This document shows positions 46,446-55,199 of a stretch of 64,000 bases of DNA, piece after piece. Origin of the DNA: CAWAMR01 sp963783095 (GTDB lineage Bacteria; Planctomycetota; Planctomycetia; Gemmatales; Gemmataceae); assembly GCA_963783095.1 (NCBI GenBank), contig CAWAMR010000002.1, positions 744,001 to 808,000 of the forward strand, read 5' to 3'. The notes beneath the pieces are model-generated. The model did not search any database. It was not told where the DNA came from and worked only from the letters and a program-made list of their open reading frames with translations. The number at the start of each line of letters is the position of its first letter. Positions within the stretch are counted from its first letter, which is position 1. The position numbers and the translations under genes were made by a program.

Positions 46446-48158
46446 ATGAATCTGATTAGACGAACCTGGCCTATATGGCTGGCAGGGTCCAGCGGCGCGG
46501 CCATACTGGCCGTCATGCTCTCGACCGCCCCTCGACAACCCGATCTGGCAGCTGCCGACAATAGCTCGGCCGAGCTGGTGAAGGATGTTCTCGACCGAGT
46601 GCCATCCGATGCAGGCTTCTTTGCGCACGGTCGAGCCAGCGACCTGTGGAATGTTCCGCTCGTGAAGGACATCCGCAAGGCGGCCGGTGCGGAAGGTGAG
46701 AAAGCTCTCAAGGAATTTGAGAAGCAAATGGGTCTTCTTGCGGAAACGGTCGAGACGGTCACTTTCTACTTTCCGCAAATGCCGCAAGGTCCGGGCGATG
46801 AGAAAACCTTTGTGGTTGCCGTCATCACCAACAAGCCTTACGACCGCACGAAGATCATGGACTACCTGCGGGCCAAGCCGCCGGTGAAGAAATTGGATGC
46901 CAAGCCCAAGGTGAGTGAAATCGCAGATTTGCCGAAGGATTCCAAAGAAAAAGAGATAACGTTCAAAGACACCGTCAAATTGCAAGAGGATTTCGTCCTG
47001 CACTTCACGAACGAACGAACCTTCGCCGTGATGCACAAGAGTCTCGTCGCGAAGTACGTCAAGGGTGCGATCAAGGATCGCAAAGACGGGCCTATCTCCA
47101 AGGCGTTGAAACTCGCCACCGAAAAGCATACCGCTGTTGCCGCATTCAATCTGGGTGCGCTGTCCAATGAAATTGTTACCAATTTGGAGAACCTGGCGCG
47201 AACCAGGCCGTTCGCCCCGTTGTTCAAGTCGAATTCCGCCACGCTGATCGCCGATCTCGACAAGAATCTCACCCTCGAAGTGCGGTTTGCTTGCGAGAAT
47301 GCCAATGCAGCCATCGATGCGGAACGCAGTATGAATCTGCTCATGAAGCTGGCGGAAGAAGGACTCAACGGCGTGCTCAAGGACAAGAACACGCTGAAAG
47401 AGATTGGCCCGCTTCTGCCGGTTCTGAAGGAAGTCGAGAAAAGCGTCAAGGGTATTCAAATCTCGAAGAACGATAACGAGATGAAGGCCGTGTTTACGTT
47501 GAAGGCCGATATGCCGGTGGCCGACACGATCAAAACGATGATCGATAAGGCGAAAGGAGATGCGGCCCAGGCCCAGGGGAGGAACAACCTCAAACAGATC
47601 GCGCTGGCGATGCACAATTATCACGATGCCAACAACGGCTTCCCACCCGGTGCCATTTGCGACAAGAAAGGCAAACCGCTCCTGAGCTGGCGCGTGGCTT
47701 TGCTGCCCTACATCGAACAGCAGAATGTTTACAATCAATTCAAACTCGATGAGCCTTGGGACAGCGAAAACAACATCAAGCTGGCGAAGATCCCGATCAA
47801 GGTTTACATGGTTCCCGGCGTCAGCAAACCGGGAGAGACCAACTATCGGATTTTCACCGGCAACGGGGCGGCGTTCGATATGGTCCAGCAGAGCAAGATT
47901 CAGGAGATCGCGGACGGAACCTCGAACACCTTGATGGTATTCGAGTCCGCCGAAGGAGTGCCCTGGTCGAAACCGGACGAGGTCGCCTTCGATCCGGAGA
48001 AGGAAGTGAAAAAACTGTTTCTCTGGCAAAACGACAAGACCAACATCGCCATGTGCGACGGTTCGGTGCGATCGATCGGCAAGAAAATGTCGGAGAAGAC
48101 GTGGAAGAATCTCATCCAGAAAGCGGATGGGAATGTGCTGGGGGAAGATTTTGAATGA
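46446..48158 (+). CDS. DUF1559-type exported protein, copy 2
   Basis: A 570-residue tandem paralogue of the preceding gene, about three quarters identical by eye. ATG 46446 follows AGGAG. The signal anchor (IWLAGSSGAAILAVMLS) and the DUF1559-like C-terminus (NNLKQIALAMHNYHDANNGF, CDGSVRSIGKKMSEK) are intact. It carries a Lys-rich insertion near residue 145 (KPPVKKLDAKPKVSEI) that copy 1 lacks. The pair probably arose by duplication. Confidence 0.9.
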   Translation: MNLIRRTWPIWLAGSSGAAILAVMLSTAPRQPDLAAADNSSAELVKDVLDRVPSDAGFFAHGRASDLWNVPLVKDIRKAAGAEGEKALKEFEKQMGLLAETVETVTFYFPQMPQGPGDEKTFVVAVITNKPYDRTKIMDYLRAKPPVKKLDAKPKVSEIADLPKDSKEKEITFKDTVKLQEDFVLHFTNERTFAVMHKSLVAKYVKGAIKDRKDGPISKALKLATEKHTAVAAFNLGALSNEIVTNLENLARTRPFAPLFKSNSATLIADLDKNLTLEVRFACENANAAIDAERSMNLLMKLAEEGLNGVLKDKNTLKEIGPLLPVLKEVEKSVKGIQISKNDNEMKAVFTLKADMPVADTIKTMIDKAKGDAAQAQGRNNLKQIALAMHNYHDANNGFPPGAICDKKGKPLLSWRVALLPYIEQQNVYNQFKLDEPWDSENNIKLAKIPIKVYMVPGVSKPGETNYRIFTGNGAAFDMVQQSKIQEIADGTSNTLMVFESAEGVPWSKPDEVAFDPEKEVKKLFLWQNDKTNIAMCDGSVRSIGKKMSEKTWKNLIQKADGNVLGEDFE

Positions 48159-48169
48159 GCAGCGTACCT

Positions 48170-48310
48170 GTTTAGCCAAAGGCGAGCGTCGAGGCGTAAG
48201 CTCGACGTGGACAGTCACCATACAGCGGTTGGGTTACCGGCGAAAAATAAGCGCACGAGTGGTGGCAGTCCACGTCGAGCTTACGCCTCGACGCTCGCCT
48301 TTGGCTAAAC
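48170..48310. repeat. Inverted repeat with perfect 43-bp arms
   Basis: Arms 48170-48212 and 48268-48310 are perfect complements (GTTTAGCCAAAGGCGAGCGT at the outer end). The loop is 55 bases. The arm sequence is related to, but distinct from, that of 55045-55199 (shared GGCGAGCGTCG core). Confidence 0.92.
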
Positions 48311-48364
48311 TGATGCGTACAGGGGGAGAGGGAAAAATAACTATACAACTTTTTCCAGGGCGCA

Positions 48365-48823
48365 TTGGAACTCCTCAGCGGTTCGGAACACCGGTTCGGA
48401 CGTCTCGCTCAGGGCGCTACCCCATCGCTCGATAAAGTGCCGCTCGCCTATCGCGCGGAACTCGACGCAATGGAAGACCTCAGCGACAAAGAACTCTGGG
48501 AGATCTCGCAGAGCTGTCTCACGCCGGCCCGACAGCGCCGCCTCGCAACGCTACTCGGCAAGAACCAGCGCGAAAAGCTGACAGCGCTCGAGCGAACTGC
48601 ATTAACCAGCCTGCGCGCGCTTGCGGATCGCGTGATGCTCCAGCGCTCTTATGCTTACTTGCTGCTGAAGTATCGGGGGCATCGCATCCCAGCCCTCGCG
48701 GATTTGAAACGACCTCTTCTCGCAGACGCCGTGGCACACGAGGTTTGCGACGACTCATTCACCGAACGCCCGAGGCCGTATCTGAGCCCGATCCCGCATA
48801 CGGTCAGGTGGCTTGTTTCATGA
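48365..48823 (+). CDS. Hypothetical protein, probably partial
   Basis: The central part (PLAYRAELDAMEDLSDKELW, RQRRLATLLGKNQREKLT, LLKYRGHRIPALADL) matches a type of small helical protein common next to Uma2 and toxin-antitoxin genes in cyanobacteria and planctomycetes. Both ends look unnatural: the start is TTG 48365 close to a palindrome, and after LADL the tail (RPRPYLSPIPHTVRWLVS) does not look like the family. It is probably a truncated or shifted gene. No function. Confidence 0.4.
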   Translation: MELLSGSEHRFGRLAQGATPSLDKVPLAYRAELDAMEDLSDKELWEISQSCLTPARQRRLATLLGKNQREKLTALERTALTSLRALADRVMLQRSYAYLLLKYRGHRIPALADLKRPLLADAVAHEVCDDSFTERPRPYLSPIPHTVRWLVS

Positions 48824-49018
48824 AACGTAGGCGAGCAGACGTTACCGATACGAATGCGGCAACATATCAGGAAGGCATGCCACAAGACGAATAACTGGCG
48901 AATGGAATTCCAAATTGGAATGTCAAAGCCATCCATCGCTGTTGCGGATAGAATAATCGCATCAGCAAACACCTGCCCAAGCCACCCGTCACGTGGACTC
49001 TTTGCGTGTGAGGTGAGA

Positions 49019-50602
49019 TCACTCAGCCTCTGCGAATTCCGATAGTCTTTGGCATCGGATCGGCTGCCGCAGCTTCAGCAGCCCGCGCGCTTCGATCTGC
49101 CGAATCCGCTCGCGCGTGATGCCGTACACCTTGGCGACTTCATCCAACGTGCGCGGCTGGCCGTCTTTCAGGCCGAAGCGCAATTCGATCACTTCGCGTT
49201 CGCGCGGCGCCAGCGAACGCAAGCACCTCGCCGATGCGTTCGCGGAGCAGGCGTTGGTCGACGTGCTGGCCGGGGTTGGTGCGTGACGCGATCGCTCAGG
49301 AAATCTTCGAGGGCCCGTTCGCCGTCGCCGCCGATCGGTTCGTGCAGGCTGATCGGGTGCCGGCCGACGGCCCGCAGCGACTTGGTTTCCTCGGCCGTGA
49401 CGCCGAGCACAGCGGCGATCTCTTCGATCGTCGGCTCGCGGCCCGTGGCGGCGGACAATCTCGCCGCGGACCCGCTCGATGGCCGCCAGCGTGCCGATCT
49501 GATGGCACGGGACGCGCACGGTGCGGGCATGGTCGGCCAGGGCCCGGGTGATGCCCTGGCGGATCCACCAGGTCGCATAGGTGCCGAACTTGAAGCTCAT
49601 CCGATGTTCGTACTTGTCCACCGCACGCATCAGGCCGCGGTTGCCTTCCTGGATCAGGTCGGCGAACGGCAAGCCGCGGTTGCGATATTTCTTGGCGATC
49701 GACACGACCAGCCGCAGGTTCGCTTCGGCCAGCTCGCGCCGAACGTTGCGATAGGTCTGCCGTCGCCGCATGACGGCCGGCAGCAATCGCGCCATTTCTT
49801 CCGGCATCATCAGGAGCGGGGTCAGCCAGTCGCGCAAAACCTTGTTTCGATGATGGTAGTCGGCCCCGACGCGCGGACGATGGACCCCATGAGCCTGGGC
49901 ATTGAACTGGATCGCTTCGGCCTTGCGTGCCAGTTCATCGACCCAATGTTCGAGAATTTCCGTCCTGGGCGACAGTTCCAGCATGAGCTTGGCGGCCTTG
50001 CGAATCCGCCAGTATCGTTCCCGTTTCGAGCGGGCGATGTCGCTGAGGGTCGTGTATTCCAACTCTCTGGCAAACGCTTCTTCTTCCTGGGCAAGCAATT
50101 GTTTCAGTGTTGGAATGTGGTGGGGCATTCGGGCCAGAATCTGTTCCCGGCGCAGGTTCGCGGTGCCGACGATATCGACCACGGGGTCGAAGGTGGCCTG
50201 GCCCACGTGAACGCGCTCGAACATGTGCAGGGCGCGCTGAAGTATGGCCACGCAACTCAAAGCTGCGCTGCGGAATCGATTGCGGGCATGCTCGAGCCGT
50301 TTGGCAACGCGAACTTCATCGGGTCGCTTCAAGAGAGGGATCGACCCCATCTGGCGCAGATACAAACCCAGTGCATCATCCGCACCGCTGGAAGAAGTCT
50401 CATCGAGTTCTTCAACGGCCACCGGATCGGCAATTTCGGTATCATCGTTATCCAGGTCGTCCGCATCGTCCGACTCGTTATCGAGTTCGTCGCGCGCTTC
50501 GGCCAATCGCTCTTCGGCCTCCGGGTCTTGCCCCTGAGGGGCATCGCCGGATCGGCGACGATGGGGATTCAGGTAGTCAGTCAAGTGGTTTCGTCGCATC
50601 AT
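49019..50602 (-). CDS. rpoD: RNA polymerase sigma-70 factor, RpoD/SigA type (three +1 frameshifts)
   Basis: A 526-residue sigma factor when three surplus bases are removed (near 49464, 49280 and 49221); they sum to one codon, so the frame opens and closes normally. An acidic N-terminus precedes region 1.2 (DALGLYLRQMGSIPLLKRPD). Region 2 is complete (NLRLVVSIAKKYRNRGLPFA, DLIQEGNRGLMRAVDKYEHR, FKFGTYATWWIRQGITRALA). Region 3 is split by the shifts (GREPTIEEIAAVLG is in the second frame), and region 4 ends in LAPREREVIELRFGL and ITRERIRQIEARGLLKLRQP. A group 1-like factor is unlikely to be inactive, so the shifts are most likely sequence errors. Start ATG 50602 or 50599. Confidence 0.85.
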   Translation of the reverse strand: MMRRNHLTDYLNPHRRRSGDAPQGQDPEAEERLAEARDELDNESDDADDLDNDDTEIADPVAVEELDETSSSGADDALGLYLRQMGSIPLLKRPDEVRVAKRLEHARNRFRSAALSCVAILQRALHMFERVHVGQATFDPVVDIVGTANLRREQILARMPHHIPTLKQLLAQEEEAFARELEYTTLSDIARSKRERYWRIRKAAKLMLELSPRTEILEHWVDELARKAEAIQFNAQAHGVHRPRVGADYHHRNKVLRDWLTPLLMMPEEMARLLPAVMRRRQTYRNVRRELAEANLRLVVSIAKKYRNRGLPFADLIQEGNRGLMRAVDKYEHRMSFKFGTYATWWIRQGITRALADHARTVRVPCHQIGTLAAIERVRGEIVRRHGPRADDRRDRRCARRHGRGNQVAAGRRPAPDQPARTDRRRRRTGPRRFPERSRHAPTPASTSTNACSANASARCLRSLAPREREVIELRFGLKDGQPRTLDEVAKVYGITRERIRQIEARGLLKLRQPIRCQRLSEFAEAE

Positions 50603-50768
50603 CCAATCCTACGTGAAGCCGACTGCCGGCGTGGGTGAGGTTTCCAGGAATCTTCCCCGATCTGGATCGGGACGGGCACTGAACACCCTTGAAATCCGAC
50701 AATCGACTGTAAACTACCAGCAACTAGCACGCCAAATCAAAACTGCGGGCGGGTGCAGCCGTTGGTAT

Positions 50769-50949
50769 CTAATCTATTATACGCTATGCCCTTGAAGCGG
50801 ATAGAAACTTATGAAATAAGGAGGCATTATCCCTGGCATCGGGTTCGCTATGTGGTCCGAATATGCGGGTCGGACGGGTTGAGAACGGGTCATCTGATTG
50901 CTCTGACTGCATCGTTCAGCTAATCTATTATAGCTTACCATTCAAGCCG
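50769..50949 (-). promoter_or_regulatory. Two similar TATAAT elements upstream of the sigma factor gene
   Basis: On the minus strand, TATAATAGATTAG occurs twice, ending near 50769 and 50920, each preceded by GCTTSAA and a similar spacer. They are about 150 bases apart in the divergent region 50603-50975, between the sigma factor and the PSD1 gene. They may be tandem promoters for the sigma gene. No standard -35 is visible. No gene is seen in this stretch. Confidence 0.4.
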
Positions 50950-50975
50950 ATGCGAAGGTTTCGGGGAAAATCGTG

Positions 50976-53345
50976 ATGAGAAAGCTCAATCGGAAGTTCG
51001 AAATGCAAAACGGCTCATTGCATCGACTTGCTTATCTTTTGTTGTCCATTTTGTTCTTTCCGCACACTCTCAGCGCTCAACCGCCCACCGAAACGCCAAT
51101 CGAAGATAACGATCGCAAGCACTGGTCGTTTCAAAAACCGGTTCGCCCCGCCATTCCCAAAACCGCCGATACCCAGTGGGTTCGAAATCCCATTGATGCC
51201 TTCATTCTGGCCAAACTTGAAGCTCACAAGCTCAAACCCTCAGCACCTGCCGACAAGTTGGCGCTCTTGCGGCGAATCTCGTACGATCTCATCGGCCTGC
51301 CGCCTACACCCGAAGAGATGGACGCCTTTCTGAAAGACGATCGGCCGGACGCTTACGAACGCATCGTCGAAAAGCTGCTGGCTTCGCCGCATTACGGCGA
51401 ACGCTGGGCGCAGCACTGGCTGGATGTGGTCCGATATGCCGAATCGAACGGTTATGAGGGTGATACCGATCGTCCCAGCGCCTGGCGCTACCGGGATTAT
51501 GTCATCCGGTCGTTTCAACAGGATAAGCCCTTCGATCGCTTCCTTACCGAACAACTCGCGGGCGATGAACTGGCGCTAGGCAAAGACATACGGGCAAACG
51601 CCGATTTGTGGGTTGCCACCGGCTTGCATCGCTGCGGGCCGGTTCACGTGATCAGCGGCAACGTCGATCGCGCGGAGCTTCGGCAGGAAGTATTGACCAA
51701 GATGGTCCAGGGCGTCGGCTCGGCGTTCCTGGGTCTGACGATGAATTGCGCCCGCTGTCACGATCACAAATTCGATCCCATTTCCCAGGCCGACTACTAT
51801 CGCTTGGAAGCGTTCTTTGCTTCGACCCAGTTCAAAGACATCGATTTCTCCACACCCGCTGAGCGTGCGGTTTTTCAGAAATCGCTCCTGGACATCATGG
51901 CCAAGGCAACGACTTTCAAGACGAAGGTCGCCGCGCTGGATGCTCCCTACCAGAAGAAAGCGCGGGCGCTGAAACTCGCCAGGCTGCCCGACCAAATGCG
52001 GGCCGCTCTCGATACCGCAGCCGGGAAACGAACCGCCGAACAGCAAAGACTCGTCAAGGAGTCGGAGCCTCTCTTGAAAGTGACCTGGGATGAGACGCTG
52101 GCCGTGATGACTCCGGAAGATCGCGAGAAGCGCGCCCAGTTGCGGGCCAGGCAACATGCCATCGAGGCCGAGTTGCCCTATCCGCCCAGTCAAGCCTGGG
52201 CCATCGTGGACGACGGCAAGCCGGTAACTACCCACGTATTGAAACGCGGCGATCTCAAACGCAAAATCGCCGTCGTCGAACCCGCCTTTGTCCGGGTGCT
52301 CTTACCGGCCGGGCAGAAGCCGGCGGAGCTGCGCGTACTCCTGGCGGAAGTCATCGGCGGCCTGGCGCAACCCAACTTGCCACCCACCCGGCTCAATTTG
52401 GCGCAATGGTTGACGAACCCCGATCATCCTTTGACAGCGCGCGTTTTCGTCAATCGGCTCTGGCAACACCACTTCGGACGCGGCATCGTGGCCACGCCGA
52501 ACGACTTTGGTACGCGAGGCTCCCGGCCCAGCCATCCGGAATTGCTCGACTATCTGGCCGCCGAGTTCATCGCCAAAGGTTGGAAAGTCAAGGATATGCA
52601 CCGAATGATGGTGTTGTCGAATACCTACCGGCAATCTTCCACCAACCCAAAACCGGGAACGAGCCAGGCAAAATCAGTCGATCCCGACAACAAGCTTCTG
52701 TGGCGAATGAACCGTCGCCGTCTGGAAGGTGAAGTGGTCCGGGATGCGGTGCTGACCGCAGCGGGAACACTGAATCGCCAGGTCGGCGGACCAATGATCC
52801 GGGTTCCGCTGGAGCCGGAGGTGTACGATTTGATCTTTACCGAAGGCGAACCCGACGGCTTGTGGCCCACGACGATCGACCGCAAGCAATACACCCGCCG
52901 AAGTATCTATCTGTTCGCCAAGCGCAATGTTCATCTGCCATTGTTGGAGGCCTTCGATCAGCCCGATCGGCTCACGCCCTGTGCGAGCCGGGCGGTCTCG
53001 ACCTTCGCCCCGCAAGCGTTGATCCTGATGAATGGACCCTTCACTCAGGAACAAAGCCGGGCGATGGCATCCCATCTGTTGACCCGGTACGGCAACGGCC
53101 GGGATGCCCAGTTGGCAGGGGCCTATCAGCGCGCGTTTGGTCGAGCCCCCACTCCGGCGGAGCAAAAAATGGGCAATGAATATCTCGCGGAACAGACCGA
53201 TCTCTTCCGCGACCGTCTTCGCGCCAGGCTGCCGGTCGCCTTGCCCGAGGGTTTACCGGCCAGTGCCGATTTGGCCGAGGCCGCAGCGCTGGCGGATTAT
53301 TGTTTGGCTTTGTTTAACACCAACGAATTCATTTACATTCCATGA
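50976..53345 (+). CDS. PSD1-type DUF1549/DUF1553 exported protein
   Basis: A 789-residue protein. The signal peptide (LAYLLLSILFFPHTLSA) is followed by the HWSFQKPVRPAIP start, DUF1549 (LIGLPPTPEEMDAFLKD, ERWAQHWLDVVRYAESNGYE, MNCARCHDHKFDPISQADYY) and DUF1553 (NRLWQHHFGRGIVATPNDFG, RRRLEGEVVRDAVL, FAPQALILMNGPFTQEQSRA). Unlike the gene at 26954 it lacks the N-terminal cytochrome domain; the only CxxCH is the CARCH within DUF1549. ATG 50976 follows GGGGAAAA; a GTG one codon earlier is possible. No DUF1501 gene follows. Confidence 0.92.
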   Translation: MRKLNRKFEMQNGSLHRLAYLLLSILFFPHTLSAQPPTETPIEDNDRKHWSFQKPVRPAIPKTADTQWVRNPIDAFILAKLEAHKLKPSAPADKLALLRRISYDLIGLPPTPEEMDAFLKDDRPDAYERIVEKLLASPHYGERWAQHWLDVVRYAESNGYEGDTDRPSAWRYRDYVIRSFQQDKPFDRFLTEQLAGDELALGKDIRANADLWVATGLHRCGPVHVISGNVDRAELRQEVLTKMVQGVGSAFLGLTMNCARCHDHKFDPISQADYYRLEAFFASTQFKDIDFSTPAERAVFQKSLLDIMAKATTFKTKVAALDAPYQKKARALKLARLPDQMRAALDTAAGKRTAEQQRLVKESEPLLKVTWDETLAVMTPEDREKRAQLRARQHAIEAELPYPPSQAWAIVDDGKPVTTHVLKRGDLKRKIAVVEPAFVRVLLPAGQKPAELRVLLAEVIGGLAQPNLPPTRLNLAQWLTNPDHPLTARVFVNRLWQHHFGRGIVATPNDFGTRGSRPSHPELLDYLAAEFIAKGWKVKDMHRMMVLSNTYRQSSTNPKPGTSQAKSVDPDNKLLWRMNRRRLEGEVVRDAVLTAAGTLNRQVGGPMIRVPLEPEVYDLIFTEGEPDGLWPTTIDRKQYTRRSIYLFAKRNVHLPLLEAFDQPDRLTPCASRAVSTFAPQALILMNGPFTQEQSRAMASHLLTRYGNGRDAQLAGAYQRAFGRAPTPAEQKMGNEYLAEQTDLFRDRLRARLPVALPEGLPASADLAEAAALADYCLALFNTNEFIYIP

Positions 53346-53382
53346 TCGCAATGACTGGCCGCGTTTTGCGCATCAGCGGTTC

Positions 53383-53742
53383 CTACGCGATCTTGCGATC
53401 CGGGCGCACTTCGCCGTGGAAAATACCCGAGACATCATCGCTCTTGAAAAGAGCAACAATCGCTTCTTCCTCACCGATGCGGACGACAATGCTGAAGACC
53501 GAGGCGCGAGGAAGCTCACTCTTCAAACTATGCCCGCGAACGACAATGACGCGCCCGTCCTTCAACAAGACGGTGAACTCCCTCATGCCGTCATCGCGTC
53601 CCCAAAGATCGAGGAAGTTCGCGACGACATGCGGACGGACTACCTCGCCCTGGTGAAACGCGCGATTGGCCGGGCACTCGGCTTCGTCCACGTATTCGCC
53701 GACCAGCAGACATCCCGTCGTGGCGTTTACCTGGTTTGTCAT
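53383..53742 (-). CDS. Hypothetical protein downstream of DUF6941-like gene
   Basis: A 119-residue protein starting at ATG 53742 after GAGGTGACG. The sequence (ECPANRAFHQGEVVRPHVVA, NFLDLWGRDDGMREFTVLLK, DGRVIVVRGHSLK) is soluble and beta-rich with no signal peptide. I do not recognise it. It starts 4 bases after the stop of the upstream gene, so the two form an operon. Confidence 0.65.
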   Translation of the reverse strand: MTNQVNATTGCLLVGEYVDEAECPANRAFHQGEVVRPHVVANFLDLWGRDDGMREFTVLLKDGRVIVVRGHSLKSELPRASVFSIVVRIGEEEAIVALFKSDDVSGIFHGEVRPDRKIA

Positions 53743-53746
53743 GGCG

Positions 53747-54148
53747 TCACCTCAAAAGCAGCGGTTGCTGCGCGATCATCTGTTCATTGTACCAGAACTG
53801 AACCCAGTACAGGCCAGGCTCCTGGAAGAGGCAGTTGCGAATGCGGAACGTGGCTCCGACGATCTCGAGCGGGTCGCTCCCGAAAGGTATGGTGCGTGTC
53901 CGGGTGCGAAACACCACTTGCCCGGAGTCGGCATGATGGACTTCGATCCGTCCGTCCGCCGGACCGCGGCACTCGGTCAACTGGAGGAACACGCAGATCT
54001 CGCGGTAGAGCAAGGGAAACGGCGGCTGCTCCAAAGAACGGATGGCACTGATCAAGCCGACGAGCGTCACTCGGCGCGGGTTGTCCGGGTCGGTTTGCAC
54101 GTCCTCACAAAGGATGAGATAGCGAACCGTCGGATGCACTTGACTCAT
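53747..54148 (-). CDS. DUF6941-like conserved protein
   Basis: A 133-residue soluble protein: YLILCEDVQTDPDNPRRVTL, LVGLISAIRSLEQPPFPLLY, CVFLQLTECRGPADGRIEVH and GLYWVQFWYNEQMIAQQPLL. This beta-sandwich-like pattern, with a final LYWVQ-WYN strand, is common in planctomycetes and recalls DUF6941; the assignment is from memory. ATG 54148 follows GGAGGTGACAGG. A group II intron relic ends 24 bases upstream. Confidence 0.75.
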   Translation of the reverse strand: MSQVHPTVRYLILCEDVQTDPDNPRRVTLVGLISAIRSLEQPPFPLLYREICVFLQLTECRGPADGRIEVHHADSGQVVFRTRTRTIPFGSDPLEIVGATFRIRNCLFQEPGLYWVQFWYNEQMIAQQPLLLR

Positions 54149-54171
54149 CCTGTCACCTCCGAACTCCTCTG

Positions 54172-54246
54172 GTCGGGTAAGGAAGTGCTGTTACCGGCAC
54201 TTCCTTACCTAAGAACCGGACGGTTGCCTTCTGACGCATCCGGCTC
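54172..54246 (-). mobile_element. Group II intron 3' end relic (domains V and VI)
   Basis: On the minus strand, 54246-54213 is a 34-base segment that starts GAGCCGGATGCG and ends GTCCGGTTC, with the AGC triad and closing stem of group II domain V. It is followed by TTAG and a 13-bp perfect hairpin (54209-54176), which fits domain VI, and ends CCCGAC, the 3' end often seen in class C introns. The upper part of domain V is irregular. No maturase gene or 5' domains are present in the window, so it is a relic. The flanking stretch 54247-54398 holds nothing else I can support. Confidence 0.55.
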
Positions 54247-54398
54247 AAGTCTTCCCGAACGCCTCTTGCGAGACGCAGCCCATTTCCATTTCCATACTCT
54301 ATCGCTGCCGATGGCATTTCGCATGATTCAACCGGAGATTTTCCAGCCCAGCGCCGCCACCGTGACTGCGCCAACGAGGTCATGATAGCGGTTCGGCA

Positions 54399-54722
54399 TC
54401 ACGTGCCCGCTGGGCGAAATTGGCGTAAGCCATCATTAGTGTGCTGACGCCTTCGAGTTAGCCAGAAGCCAAGCGAAATTGCAAAGGCACTTGCAGATAC
54501 GGCTATCATAACGTCCTGTGCGACACTTTGCGAGTCCTCCGGCTCGATAGGAGGCAGCGGTTTTGGTAAAGGCGGTTGCGGCTTTGGCGGTCGAGGTTTC
54601 GGCTTAGGACGAGGAGGAAGAACGTCGGCATAAGCTGGCTCGGCTAACATTAACATCATTGCAAATCCCGTTATGATGGCAACGGCCAGCACAATGCTTC
54701 GACAAAAGCCCAAACTTGACAT
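54399..54722 (-). CDS. Small proline-rich membrane protein
   Basis: A 107-residue protein with AAGGAGG ten bases before ATG 54722. It has a signal peptide or first helix (IVLAVAIITGFAMMLMLAE), a KPKPRPPKPQPPLPKP linker and a C-terminal helix (VMIAVSASAFAISLGFWL) followed by basic residues. This is the layout of a type I or hairpin membrane protein, with the proline-rich part outside. Function unknown. Confidence 0.65.
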   Translation of the reverse strand: MSSLGFCRSIVLAVAIITGFAMMLMLAEPAYADVLPPRPKPKPRPPKPQPPLPKPLPPIEPEDSQSVAQDVMIAVSASAFAISLGFWLTRRRQHTNDGLRQFRPAGT

Positions 54723-54812
54723 TATTCTTAAGCCTCCTTCTCCCGAAAACTCGTAGAGCCTTCAGATCATGGGGAAAAAACACAGAAGTGGGAACGACAA
54801 ACTCGGGTCCAC

Positions 54813-55044
54813 TCAATGGCGCATCGCGAGAACCTGAGGCACTACGGATATTACTCCACCAAGGGCGTGGGCCACACTTCCTGCCAGGATACTCCCGATT
54901 CGTTCGCGCAGACAACCAAAAAAGTTGCCGATAAATATTGTCCAAAATCCCCATGCATAGGCAACCGAATGCCGGCCGGTGAAGTAGTCCACTGTAGTAC
55001 TAATGTCGAATATCTTTGCGCCGTACAGAGAGTTAGGACGATTT
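54813..55044 (-). pseudogene. 3' relic of a CPBP (CAAX-type) intramembrane protease gene
   Basis: One minus-strand frame reads IFIGNFFGCLRERIGSILAG and then SVAHALGGVISVV before TGA at 54813. This is the last conserved block of CPBP/Abi intramembrane metalloproteases (G..fG.lReR.GSi.a.i.aHal). The frame continues upstream to 55044 without a usable ATG and ends where the palindromic element begins, so the gene seems cut by that element. It is below normal ORF size. Confidence 0.55.
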
Positions 55045-55199
55045 CTCGCCGAAGGCGAGCGTCGGGGCGTTAGCCCGACGTGGGCTCCAGCCGCAGTTGT
55101 TTGGATTTAGTTCAAGCGGCGAATGTCCGGAGGAAAGAGGAGCGGTTCGGCAGATGCAGTCCACGTCGGGCTAACGCCCCGACGCTCGCCTTCGGCGAG
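55045..55199. repeat. Inverted repeat with perfect 39-bp arms
   Basis: Arms 55045-55083 and 55161-55199 are perfect complements (CTCGCCGAAGGCGAGCGTCG at the outer end). One arm encodes part of the C-terminus of the gene at 55112; the other abuts the CPBP relic. Confidence 0.92.

Noticed and set aside
49049..50638. 529-codon plus-strand ORF opposite the sigma factor
   Set aside because: It is the antisense shadow of a GC-rich sigma-70 gene whose own motifs are clear; the translation matches no protein style.
54153..54383. 76-codon minus-strand ORF upstream of the DUF6941-like gene
   Set aside because: It runs through the group II domain V and VI sequence; its residues are dictated by the RNA hairpins, so it is not a gene.
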